Source: Paracentrotus lividus (Eukaryota; Echinodermata; Echinoidea; Camarodonta; Echinidae). Taken from it: a stretch of DNA of 64,000 bases. The translations under genes and the position numbers were made by a program. The DNA lies in the NCBI GenBank assembly GCA_940671915.1, contig CALNVZ010003434.1, positions 8,871,613 through 8,935,612 on the forward strand. The letters run 5' to 3'. The notes beneath the pieces were generated by a model. The model saw only the letters and a program-made list of their open reading frames with translations. It was not told the origin of the DNA and made no database searches. Below, in pieces: positions 35,027 through 46,800 of the stretch (position 1 is the first letter of the stretch; every line of letters starts with the position of its first letter).

Positions 35027-35382
35027 TTAAACGAGTTCAATATTCCCTTTTATCAAAACAAAAACGGAAAAACGAAAAAAGGAAATCAGAAGAGGTGTTC
35101 AATATTCTGATTTGTCATTACAAAAAATGACAATTGATTGCAAATGAGTGTTGGATTTTCCTATTTTCAACAACAAAATAGAAAATACGATATTTAAAAA
35201 AACAGTAAAACGAAAAAACGGTTCGTTTTTTCATTTTTTTTAATTTTACATATTTCATTTATAATAGGAATTATTGATCAACGACTGTTTTTCTGTTATT
35301 TTTCACCAAATCAGAATCAGTTTTTGCCCAATATTCCGTTTTTGCTTTTTCCATTTCCAAAACAGAAAAACGAATTCAAAAT
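35027..35382. repeat. 340-bp repeat, right member of intron-end inverted pair
   Basis: Reverse-complement copy of 14812-15152. It ends 90 bases before the LRR exon at 35473, so the pair sits just inside both ends of the 20.9-kb intron. Confidence 0.88.
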
Positions 35383-35472
35383 AATAATCAAAATTATAAA
35401 TTCCCAACTGTCTTATAGAAAAGGATGACTTATTATATGTAAAAAAAAAGGATTTTTCTTTTTGTTTTACAG

Positions 35473-35661
35473 ATGAGGAAAGAATCTTTGGTAATTCAGC
35501 CGTCTCCGGGCATCTGTGAGTCTCTCGGAACTAAGAATTCATCATCACTTGTAGCAGCTGTGGGCCTCTTTACATTGCAGAACTTACAGTCATTGAATAT
35601 ATACCATATGCCAGACGAAGATTTCTTTCAAGGAATGTGCAATGCAGCTTCTCATTCAAAG
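35473..35661 (+). CDS. NLR gene exon 4: LRR segment
   Basis: Acceptor TTTTTGTTTTACAG, donor GTAAAA at 35662. The length is 189 bases (63 codons), phase 0 at both ends, continuing from the phase-0 end of the NACHT exon. It encodes a segment ending in an LRR-like pattern, LFTLQNLQSLNIYHM followed by an acidic loop and a helix-like FFQGMCNAASHSK. The first in-frame codon happens to be ATG, so an independent start cannot be ruled out. The alternative is that exons 4-6 belong to another NLR copy, because the intron from 14532 is unusually long for one gene. Phase and strand agreement and matching domain order favour one gene. Confidence 0.75.
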
Positions 35662-36155
35662 GTAAAATTGAAATATACCTACTACCAGAAAGAATATTAT
35701 TTTGTATTAAACAGTTCAATCAGGCTTAACTCCACTTTCTCCATGACTTTCCGCTCCATAAACAAAACTTTCAAGACTACCGCTTCTTGACAACTGCTCC
35801 GACGGAGTGCTACAAGGCTTTCTATGTTGATTCTCTCAAACAATTACTCAAAGCATATCTGTATATTTTGTAAATTCGGCTCTGCCAGAACTGCCAGTCG
35901 CTCCCCAGTCATTCTGATGTCAACATGATCAAATTGGAGATTAAACTTTATTGTTGGATGAATTACATATCGATAGATCAATATGATGCCTTGAAAGTTC
36001 CTAATTAGCTTTATGTTTTAAGTATTAAGTTGTGTTTATTTGTTTGATTTCTTGCAGCTGCTGATGAATTTTCATTTACATTTTGACTTCAACGTTAAGT
36101 TAATTAATTTTGTTTTGGTTTATACTACTTTTTTTATTATTATTTTTAAACACAG

Positions 36156-36296
36156 ATCCACGACCTGAGCATGATGGAAGTTCACGTTACTCGTCGAAGC
36201 CTGCACAGTTTTCTCTGTCTACCATGCCTCAAGTCGCTCACCTTGTTGAGGGTTTTGAGTGTTAATCCAGATGATGACATGGATGAACAAAGACTA
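36156..36296 (+). CDS. NLR gene exon 5: LRR segment
   Basis: The acceptor ends TTTTTAAACACAG at 36155. The donor GTACGT starts at 36297. The exon is 141 bases (47 codons), phase 0 to phase 0. The translation IHDLSMMEVHVTRRSLHSF continues into CLPCLKSLTLLRVLSV, with the leucine spacing of an LRR (LxxL, LxSLTLL). It ends in an acidic DDDMDEQRL segment. Exon size and symmetrical phase suit modular LRR exons. A GT four bases further on (36301) would break the frame with the next exon, so GTACGT was chosen. Confidence 0.72.
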
Positions 36297-36606
36297 GTAC
36301 GTATTTTCGATACACAAGAATCACATTAAAAATCAAACACCTCACTTATATAACAATAGTAAAATGACGAGAAAAGAAAATAAAACAGATGATTGGCAAT
36401 TAAAACTTATTTATATTCTTTAATAGCAGTTTGCACATTTGTAATTAATTTCCAATTAAAGCGAACTCTGAATTGAAAAAGAAATAATAATAATACATTA
36501 TCAGGATATGAATATGCAAACGCTTGTGAATTAGGCAAACTTGAATTAAGATATTATTGAAGCGTTAGGACGCATATTCTAAATAGATTTACTTTTGTTG
36601 ATAATA

Positions 36607-37154
36607 CACTGTTCGTCATAAAGGTGGAATATTTTTTTCTTCCTCAAGCGACATTATGTTGCTCCGTTATTAATTTCTTGAATGTGTTTGTCATCGCTTT
36701 CACTTTCTGGGATCCTGGGTATATCTTGGACGTTCCCTCAACCCTTCCCGTGGATTTTTCTTCAAAAAAGTTTGTCACCCCCAGAAGATGGCCATTTTCG
36801 TCATTTTTTCTTATTTTTGGGGCCCTTTTTTGTTCCCAGAAATGTAGATTTAACTTAAAGAACAATATAAAACAGTACACCTCAGTCGCATTTCCTGGGG
36901 GTAGGACTGAGAGGGGTTTGATTGGCCGGGAAAACAAAAAGGGGCCCCAAAATGTGAAAAAATGACAAAAATGGGCATCACGGGGGTTGACTTTTTTGGA
37001 AAAAGGTCCATGTGAGGGGTTGGGAGAATGTCCAAGATATAGCCAGGGTCCCAAAAAGTAAAAGCAGGGACAAACATATTCAAGAAATTAAAGTCAGAGC
37101 AAAATCATGTCGCTATAGCGGCAAAAAAATATTCCACCTTTACGACGGACAGTG
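36607..37154. mobile_element. TA-flanked mariner/Tc1-like MITE (548 bp)
   Basis: Inverted ends CACTGTTCGTCATAAAGGTG and its near complement CACCTTTACGACGGACAGTG, flanked by TA on both sides, as for Tc1/mariner elements. The two halves are largely palindromic (GTCACCCCCAGAAGATGG versus CATCACGGGGGTTGAC). No transposase. It lies inside the intron between LRR exons 5 and 6. A second copy begins at 63099. Confidence 0.88.
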
Positions 37155-37231
37155 TAAATATCAGTATGTAACCATATAACTATAATAATGGTAATAATAA
37201 TAATGATTTAATCATTCGTTCTATTATGTAG

Positions 37232-37594
37232 GTCACTCAAACCAGCTCAGTAGAAAATCTGTCTGTGGATGTTGAGCACCTTACGAACCTATGGAAGATT
37301 GGACTTCATACATCATGCCCCCGAGTGCGAAAGCTTAGTCTGAACTATTGGGATGTCAATGAGGATGTCTCATCAGACTTTATCACTTCAGCCTGTTCTC
37401 CATTTGATCAACTTACTGAACTTGAGATATGTGGGAGGTGTGGACCACTCAATGATACCATGTCCTTCTGCAATGCTTTGGTAACTTCATGTCCTGGACT
37501 CGTCAAACTGTCCATCAGTGAGGTCAAGCTAGCCAATGGAAAAGCAAGCGAGATCATCATATCTTTGAAGACCCATCCTCACCTGAAAGACATA
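37232..37594 (+). CDS. NLR gene exon 6: LRR segment, end uncertain
   Basis: Acceptor ATTCTATTATGTAG, open in phase 0 for 121 codons. It carries three LRR-like repeats about 30 residues apart: CPRVRKLSLNYWDV, FDQLTELEICGRCG and CPGLVKLSISEVKL, each followed by a helix-like stretch (for example ASEIIISLKTHPHLKDI). The end is ambiguous: GTGTGA at 37595 keeps phase 0, GTGAGT at 37597 is the better donor but leaves phase 2, and without splicing the frame reaches TGA at 37598-37600. LRRs in this family form the recognition surface. As only three or so repeats are seen here plus two in exons 4-5, further LRR exons beyond the window, or a short LRR region, are both possible. Confidence 0.75.
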
Positions 37595-37600
37595 GTGTGA

Positions 37601-38422
37601 GTGTTTTGTGCTTTAGCATGGTTTTGTTTATCAGGTGTGATAACCAGGATAACGTTTTAATAATAATAATAACGCATTTGTATAGGAAAAGAATTGGACT
37701 TTTCTCTGAATGTGATGTGCAGATGAAAAGTGGGGTAGGGAGGGGTATACATCCACATATACACTTTTGGAAGTTGGAATGTCCTGTACAAACACCACCT
37801 CCCCCCATAGCAAAAGATAGATCACACACACACCCTCACACACACCAACCACAACCACATACACACGCACGCACGCACCTGTTACCCGGGATATTCAACA
37901 TAGTACTAGTATTACAGTGTGTAATGTGTGTAATTGTTTGACGATATAAATGCAATCCAATTCCAAAGGGGTCATATAACTTCCTTCATATTGACAACAC
38001 ATAATTATGTAACGTAGAGTTCAAGAGGAAGCCCTCACCTTTGTTAGGATAGGTCATAAATGTCACGCATGACCAAGTTAATTGTTTAATGAAGTTGTTG
38101 AACAGGTACAAGAATTTAGTTTGTGCGAGTTTTGAGGAAATTATGTTTTGAGAAAAGTGAATGCTTTGACTGCTTTCAGTGTTCGGTGTAGTGTGATAGT
38201 AGTGAAAGCCTTCACTCAGTCTTTTATTCTTTTCCAAAAACTTGCAACCACTAGATTTTTTACTTTTCACCTTAATAAATGGATGTATTTGGTTATGCAT
38301 GACATTTGTGATGTAAGAACTTCATCGTAGCAAAGTTGGAGAGTTTCAACTATACATTACATATATTTTGCCAAAATCAATGAGCTTAGAACATTATGAC
38401 CTCTCTTTTTTGATATTCCGTA
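37601..38422. other. No gene seen; CA-rich tract
   Basis: Includes CACACA/CACCAC repeats at about 37829-37880 and TAATAATAATAA near 37659. No continuing exon was recognised. Confidence 0.55.
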
Positions 38423-39036
38423 TTAAAGGACTCCTCCAAGCTGGGGTTTGAATGTTTAGAAAAATAAAGTAAAATCTAAATAGCACAACACTGAAAATTT
38501 CATCAAAATCGGATAAGAAATAGCAAAGTTATGAATTTTTTAGGTTTTGATTTTTTTTTAGGAAACAGTTCTTGGCATATTCAAATGAGCAAACTGATGA
38601 TGTCGCAGTCCCCCTACTTTCTTTGTATTTTATTGTATAAAATACTAATTATCCAGATTTTCTGCCCAAAGGACATAAAACAGGGATTAATCCTTGGGGA
38701 ATGTTCAAGGTCACAAATGCTTTTACTTATTTCAGTATGAGGGATAGATTTTCTTTATTTGCAATGTATGAAAGAATGAGATAATAGGATTTCATATAAT
38801 AAAATACACAAGAAGTAGGGGGACTGTGACATCATCAGTTTGCTAATTTAAATATTTGAATATTCATGAGACAAGGCCAAGAACTAAAATAGGCCTACGA
38901 AAAAAAATCGATACCTAAAAAATGCATAACTTTGTTATTTTTTCATCCGATGTTAATGAAATTTTCTGTGTTGTGTTTGTTGAATTTTTCTATACTTTAC
39001 AAAACATTTTAATTTCAGCCCGGAGTCCTCCTTTAA
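38423..39036. mobile_element. TTAA-flanked foldback element (~610 bp)
   Basis: TTAAAGGACTCCTCCAAGC at the left and GGAGTCCTCCTTTAA at the right. TTAA occurs at both borders (38423-38426 and 39033-39036), the target of piggyBac and Kolobok elements. The arms (~260 bp) are inverted copies: GCAGTCCCCCTACTTTC versus AAGTAGGGGGACTGTG. No ORF. Confidence 0.85.
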
Positions 39037-42000
39037 GTGCTACACAGTAGACGGTTTCGGGTGTTATACAGTGTGTTCCAGAAAGAACTACACTTTTGAA
39101 ATGGCTATAAAATAATAAATATAGGCCTATGGTTCTTGGTGTAAGATTCATATACAGTGCGTCCCAGAAAAAAGTATACCCAACTTTGAGAGCATCATTT
39201 TAAAATATTGTAGCTTGTGTGACCTTGAAATATATATCATTTTTTTAAAAACCATCTCTGGTCTTCTTTATTAAAAACAGAATCAAATTGCAATAGTTTA
39301 AACGTTATTTAATACATTTCTCCATTTTGACCAACTCATATACACAGGTTCTTTTCTCTTACATTTTTCATCTTCTTATCTTTTTCTTAAAACATAAACA
39401 AACATCATTTTTAATCAGTATATTTTATATTTCTTGGGTAAGTTATACCTATGTTTACACATTTGTAAATTGAAATAATGCATAGTTAAGTATCAAGTTA
39501 ATATCTTCGTTTCCTGATCCTTGAACCCCCAAAATAACATATTGTATATTTAAGATACAATCTTGATCTGAACATCTTCTGACACAGGGGAGACCGTGGA
39601 TGGACGTTACAAAATTCACATTTTGGGCCAGATAATTCTAATGAACTCACACACTCCATTTTGGGTCTGTAGTTAGCCTATTATGTTGGCTAAAACCTGA
39701 GGCACATAAAAGTTGAAAACATGTAAACACTAATTAACTACAGCTTAATTAATGAAGACATTTTTTTTGGTAACAACCTACCCCGTATACGGGGTAAGCT
39801 GTTACACCATACGGGGTAAATTTTTACTATATGTAAACATACCCGGTAATTTGTTACAATGTGTAAATCTCTTATACCATACTTTTGTTTCAACTTTCCA
39901 GTTTCTTGGTATCGTTAACAGTAGATCAAGTAGAGCTCTAGAATAGACTAAAGTAATAATAGAAATATCAAAATATTAACACCAGAAAATTGAAACAAAA
40001 TTACTTTACATGTGTAATGTAATTGGGGTAGGTTGTTACATAGACATGGGGTAGGTTGTTGTAACAACCTACCCCATGGGTGATTTTACACATAAAATCA
40101 ACTGTAGCAAAGCCATTAGAAAGAATTACAGGGCATGGCCTAGGGGTATATTAGTGACATACATATACTATATTCACAATACCAGACTATCATCATGTGC
40201 CTTCAGTTGTAAGAACTATTGCAAATTTTAATTGTTGTCAAAAATTCACTTGGAACTGTAAAAAATGGTTTTTGTTGATTTACTTTTTAATAAAACAACG
40301 GAGAAACCTCGCGACCGGCAGTTCATCACAGCTATGTGTAGGCTGTATAAAGATGCCAGTTAGCACGAACTCTCTTGTTCCAACTTAGCACACTGAGAAC
40401 TATAACAACTGACCCGTGTAACTTCCATCCCCGGTCTCCCCTACCTTTCTATATATTTCCAAAATATTCGTACCTCTGCACAAAACCAAAACATATGTAT
40501 AATATCACCTACTTGCCCACATTCTTCACAAATATCACTGTTCCTCATCTTCCATTTCTTTAAATTACTCAATGTTGGTTTTAAATTATACATGTATTTG
40601 AAATTAAACTGAATAACGATGTTATCCTGAATTTGTTTAATTTAATTGCCCAAGTTGTCTTCCATGAGTGATTTACATCTATTTCAATCTTTTCATTCCA
40701 AAATAATTCTGCCCTTAAAATTTCTACATGTAATTCTAATAACTCAGTATATATATGTTTTACACTTGGTCATATTCAGACTAAGTGGGACATTTAGCTG
40801 AAATTTTAATATGGCGCTGTGCCTTTGAAAATGCAAATTAAGATCTGAAATCAACACAAAGACCTTTTTACAATACAAACAATTATTGAAGTTCAAACAT
40901 TATGTGATCCAGTTTTCTTACGCTGAATAATTGAGCTAACAGGAATTTGCACGTATAGGACTAGGGTGCTTTAAATGCCTCTTATTTTTTTTTTTAATAC
41001 CAATCACTTTTGTCAGATTTTTTTTTTTGCTTAAAGTAATTTTCATGGACTACTCTAACATGGCATATAAATACAGGTAATTTGGATTTAGTTTTTTACT
41101 TGAAATGTTGAATTTAAGGCACTGGTCGTGTCACTCACATTTTGGATGTCGTGTCACTCACGACACATAGATGTGGACCATTTTCCACAGAGAGGGAATG
41201 ATTGATAAACACAATAAATGTCAGAGAGGTACACTATTCATATACATATACCAGCACTTATGGTACCCTTAGAGATCTACTTGGGCACAAATCCAACCAT
41301 TACCAATGATGGTCAGAAACCCATGTCTTTTTTCTGTCGTGTCACTCACACACTGTTTTTTAATCATAATTTCCAGGACCAATTGTAAAATTCAAATCCA
41401 ACTGGTAATGACACATGCCACTCCTACATAATGCATAATAGGGTACCCGTAGGGAATACCAGACAGTAGGGAATACCGGACGGTCACCACATGTCCAGCC
41501 CTAGCTGCCAACATAAGATCAACTGAGTTGAAATACCGGCATCTATTGGTCAGGTGGTCTGTCTGGGAAGGTTGAATGCTGTATTTATTCGACAACAACA
41601 AGTGAGAAATCTCCGAGAAAACTACCACAATCTGTCAAGGTAGGAAAATTTGCAGCCTGAAAAATGGCCTGATGTAAAAATTGACATTTTAGAGAATGTG
41701 ATGGTATAAAAATAGAATTGGTGCATGACCTCTATTTCATGCATTATGGACATGCGTGGAGGGTGGGCCAAACGTGCATGGAGTGTATGCACTGTACAAA
41801 GCCTGTGTATTGGGGTGGTAGTGTGTTGAAAAGTGCTAGTCAGTCATTTTTTTTGTGTGTAGGGAATACCGGACACCACATGGACGGTTGTTTGTTTTAC
41901 TTCCGGGTTGAGTTGCTAGACATGTAGATCAAATAGTAAGTTGCATTTATAATGTATTATATTTATTTATTAAATTGTTTGACAATTTTGAAATGTCTAT

Positions 42001-42582
42001 TTCTCTTTATTATTATTGTGATATGTCATGATCTACATGAGATATAAAGTTATTCTGAGTGTTTTGAAATTTTGTAGTAAAATGCATATAATCTTCTAAA
42101 AATGAATAATGTTATAAAGAATCAATACAAACATGTTAAGTTGATGGTTTACATTCAAATCAGTGCTTCCACACATAACAGATCTTTATAACAAAAAAAT
42201 GTTAAAAACATACTGTCCGGTATTTCCTACACTGTAGGGAATACCGGACAATTTACGATGACGTCGTTATTTGCATTTAACTGCCTCACCAAATATTTGA
42301 TTACCTCAATTATTTGGAAAATAAAGTTGAATGATGTAGCTTAGCAATGAGAATCTTTTTCTTTTGTGATTTTATTGTTTTCATGTGCTAAAGCAAATGA
42401 GCTTAAGTGGCCGGTATTCCCTACATCTACCCTATGGTAGTCATGATCCATTCATAACCTACAAGTGTAAAGATATGCGACCTTCTATCAGTCCAAATGT
42501 CGTGTCACTCACGTTTGAATATGACCACTTGAATAACACGTAAGTACGGTATTTGCAAATGATGTCTTCTGAGTTTAGAACA
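39037..42582. other. Long intergenic stretch, no gene seen
   Basis: Contains CAGTGTGTTCCAGAAAG (39078) and CAGTGCGTCCCAGAAAA (39157), ends of a Tc1-like family also at 53100-53165 and 62200. It also has repeated GGGGTAGGTTGTTAC motifs (39770-40080), GTCGTGTCACTCAC motifs (41130-41160, 41335, 42500) and GTAGGGAATACCGGAC motifs (41452-41490, 41860, 42230). These recurring phrases suggest decayed tandem or element DNA. No coding support. Confidence 0.6.
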
Positions 42583-42699
42583 TTTTCTTTGAATCTTCTA
42601 AATAAACGTTTATTATTGCTTTTTAGTTTTTCCTTCCATTTTCTTTGAATCTTCTAAATAAACGTTTATTATTGCTTTTTAGTTTTTCCTTCCATTTCT
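42583..42699 (+). repeat. 57-bp perfect tandem duplication
   Basis: TTTTCTTTGAATCTTCTAAA to TTTTTCCTTCCAT occurs twice in direct succession without visible differences: a recent event. Confidence 0.95.
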
Positions 42700-43809
42700 T
42701 TGACAAGGATGCTATAATAGTTGTATATTCTAAAAGCCATTTTCCATCTAGAAAAACTAACTTATTTTGTAATTCGTTAACTGTGAGATAAAGCTGATCT
42801 GGTTTACTAAATCTTCAACAAATAAAATATTTGAACGTATCCAATTCCTGAACAATAACATTTTCCCATTATGTCTTATGCTAGGTTCACACTGCCGATC
42901 TTATCATCTCGATCACACCCGATCACCATATTTGGGAGCATTTTGGCTTCGTCAGCAACGGTCGGGAAGGGTGATCGGGGTCAATCTACCTTGATCTACC
43001 TTGATCGGCTTCACTCGCCCTTCCTACTCGATATTTTTTGACATGTGAAAAAATATCGAGTAGGAAGCCCGAGCTTCAGCAGGTCGAGTAGTGATCGAGA
43101 AGAGGTCGAGTCGATCGGAAACCGGTCGTATAATGAATCTAGTTTGGTCGGGATGATTTCCCCCCGATCTGCTGTTCCCGATCAGCTCGATTCATACTCG
43201 ATACTACACGATGAGTTTCCAATCATTTCGATTAAAAAATTTTCACAGCTCGACCTCAGGTTCAGGGCACCTATTGATCTCTCCGACTGAACTCGATCAC
43301 GACTCGACCTATATTCGACCACACTCGATCACTTCTCGATCGCACTCGACAATAGTCGAACACATACTGCTGATTTGTTTGAGTTTGTGTTTGAGATAAA
43401 ATACAATAAATCAAGAAATTTTATTCTAGACTATAGGACTATTATTATTCTAAATCTGAAGAAGAATTAATGTCGAAACAACATGGACAAGGATTGTATA
43501 ATTATATGCCATGGCTGGGGCGGACAGGCTTATTTAATTCACTCAGGCCGAGCATAGCAAAACAGAAACATGTCTTCCTCCCCTCCTTGATCCCCCCTTA
43601 GAATTATCCAAAATATATATTTTCCAAATGATTGGAAGAAACTAGTGAAAATATTCAAAAAAGTTTTTTTCCTTATGTGTCATAATGAATTGTGAAAGAA
43701 ATGGATAAAGTAACGTTTTTATTTTCTTTATTATAGCATAGTAGATACAAATAGAAGGGTGAAGTACAAGCAGCGATTACGGGTTACTATGTTGTTTTGT
43801 TTCGTTTTG

Positions 43810-46800
43810 TTAAAATAATAATAATAATAATAATATAGAGTATTTCTTAAGCGCTGTCTCCACATTAATCATGTGCTCAAAGCGCTGGAGAGGAAAAAAT
43901 GGTGATATATATATAAGAATAAATGAACACGTAATGAAAGAAAATGACTGGAAACTACTTGAAGGCAATTTTGAACAGATGAGATTTGAGTGCAGTTTTG
44001 AAACATTCAACATTTGTAATATTACGAATGTGTTGTGGCAATTGGTTCCATAGAAAAGAACCAGCACGTGCAAAAGAACGATCCCCCATGATTTCTTAGA
44101 TTTTGGAACGACAAGTAATTTCGAGTCTGAAGATCTTAGACGTCGAGGAGGAGTGTAAGGCATCAACAATTTAACATTATACTCAGGGGCAGATCCATGT
44201 ATACAATGAAAAACAAGCAATAACAACTTAAATACAATACGATATTCAATAGGTAACCAATGAAGTGAGGACAAAATTGGAGTTATGTGAGCAGAGCGTC
44301 TAGTAAGGGTAACAATACGAGCTGCAGAATTCTGCAATTTCTGTAATTTTGAGAGTTGAGACTGTGGAAGTTCAAACAACAGTGAGTTACCAAAGTCAAG
44401 CCGAGACGATATTAGAGCATGCACTATCTTTTCTGTTACCGAACGAGTCAAATACTTGCGGATGATGCCTAAATTACGTAATTGATACCTTACAGATCTG
44501 CACACAGCAGGGATCTGGGCAGACATGGACATAGTGGAGTCGAACAAAACTCCAAGGTTTCTACATGATTTGGTTGATACAATATCCACACTACCAATTC
44601 TCAAAGACGGAAGATTTATCTTATCTAATGAAGACTTAGAGCCGATAAACAGTAGCTCAGATTTTGCCTCATTTAACTTCAAAGAATTACTACTCATCCA
44701 TATATTAATATCTCGGACACAAGCTTCCAGTTTTTTAACAACATCTATGACATTGGCCTGGCTAGGTAAGAATGAACTATACATCTGGAGATCATCTGCA
44801 TAACAGTGATAGTTAAAACAGTGATGTCTTAAAATCTGTTTAAGACCACCCAAGTAAAGTGAAAAAAGGATCGGGCCTCCAACTGATCCCTGTGGTACAC
44901 CACAAACTAACCTAGCAGGTTCAGACTTTGAATTATTAATACAAACAACTTGAAACCTTTCAGATAAATATGACTTAAACCAATCCAGAGCTTTTCCATC
45001 AACACCAAGAGATCTCAGAGTGTTAAACATAATTAAATGATTGACAGTATCGAATGCTGAAGGTAAATCGAGGAGTAAGAGAACAGTAATTCTCCCATCA
45101 TCCATGTCTCTCAAGATGTCATTTGATAGGTTGACGAGCAGAGTCTCGACACTGTGATGTGGCCGATAAGCAGACTGGCGATTGTCCAAGAGATTATTCT
45201 CAAGCAGATAATCTGATAGTCTTGAGAAGACGATACGCTCGAGGATCTTGGACAAAAATGGAAGATTTGACACAGGCCGATAATTCTGAAAAGCCTCAGG
45301 ATCAAGGGATGGCTTCTTTAATAAGGGCTGGATGTAAGCTAACTTCAGTGCACTTGGAACTGAAGCCTGTTGAAGACTCAGGTTGACAATGCTGGCTATT
45401 GCAGGTGCAAAAACTGGAGCACACTCCTTCACCAAGACAGTTGGAATCGGACCCAAGTCACAGGACTTAGGTTGCATATTGCGAAGAAGACTCTCGATCT
45501 CAGCCGCTGTTGTAGGCTCAAAGGATAGCAGAGACGCAGAGGTTTGTCTCAATGAAGGACGAGTAACATCTGTAGGCAAATTACTGCAAATCTTACTTAT
45601 CTTCGATTCAAAGAACTTCATGAAGAACTGTGCCAAACTTTGATCATTAACACAATCCGGAAGAGGCGATGACTTCCTGCGATTTAGAAGATGGTTAGCA
45701 ACACTAAAGAGCCGTTTGGAGTCCGTTCCACAATCCTCGATGAGACTGACATAGTAATTACACTTTGCTTTCTTGCCAAGGGAATTGACAACCTTCCGTT
45801 GATTGCGGTACAGTTGGCGATCAATTTCTCGCTTGCCTTGTGATCGCCACTTCCGTTCAGCTTCTCGACAGGAACGCTTTGCAACAGCAATGTCATGGTT
45901 GTACCAAGGGCTGACAGAGTGATTTCTCCTGGAGCGTGTCTTTGCACGTGCAACGATGTCCAAGATGTTACATAGGTCAGAGTTGTATTTGTCGACTGCA
46001 CTGTGAATGTCCATAGACAAAATCGACTCAAATACACGAAGAACATCAGCAGCAAATGCAATTCTGTCAATCCCTTTTATGCTTCGTACAATCTTACGAC
46101 TGCTTATCGATTGTGGTCTCCTAACACGAAGGTTGCAAGAGATGGCAGAATGATCCGATATGCCAGGTGTGACTTGAACATCCGAATGAAACGTACTCTC
46201 AAATTTGCGAAAAATTAACACATCAAGAATATGGCCTCTCTCATGGGTCGGTTCCTCAATAACTTGTACAAGACCATGACTAGACAGTAATTCGCTGAAT
46301 TGTTTGGTGTTTGGAGAATTCAGATTGTCAAAATGAACATTCAGATCACCACATATCATGAGAGTTGTTGCTCGAAGTGTTCTATCATCAAGCATTGATG
46401 AGAACTCATCGAGGAACTTCGTGAAGGCGGACTGGGTCCCCGGTGGCCTGTAGATGATGATAATATCAATACTGATGTTGTTAGATATAACAGTAGCCGA
46501 CATCATCTCGTAGCTTTCACAGACAAATGGAGGCTTAATATTTACATTCACTTGATTGCGATAAAGGAGTCCGATGCCACCGCCACGTCTTCCGGCTCTG
46601 GGTTGGTGCTTGAAGGTAAAGCCATCCGGACAGAGATCAGCAATCACCGCATCGTCAGACGGAGTGAGCCAAGTCTCACATATGCATACAATGTCAAGGT
46701 GCCTGTCAACAACAAAGTCTTCAAACTCTGTAGATTTATTCCTGAGAGAGCGAGCATTGAGCACACAGAAATTGAGTTTGTCATGATTTGCTTTCTCCGA

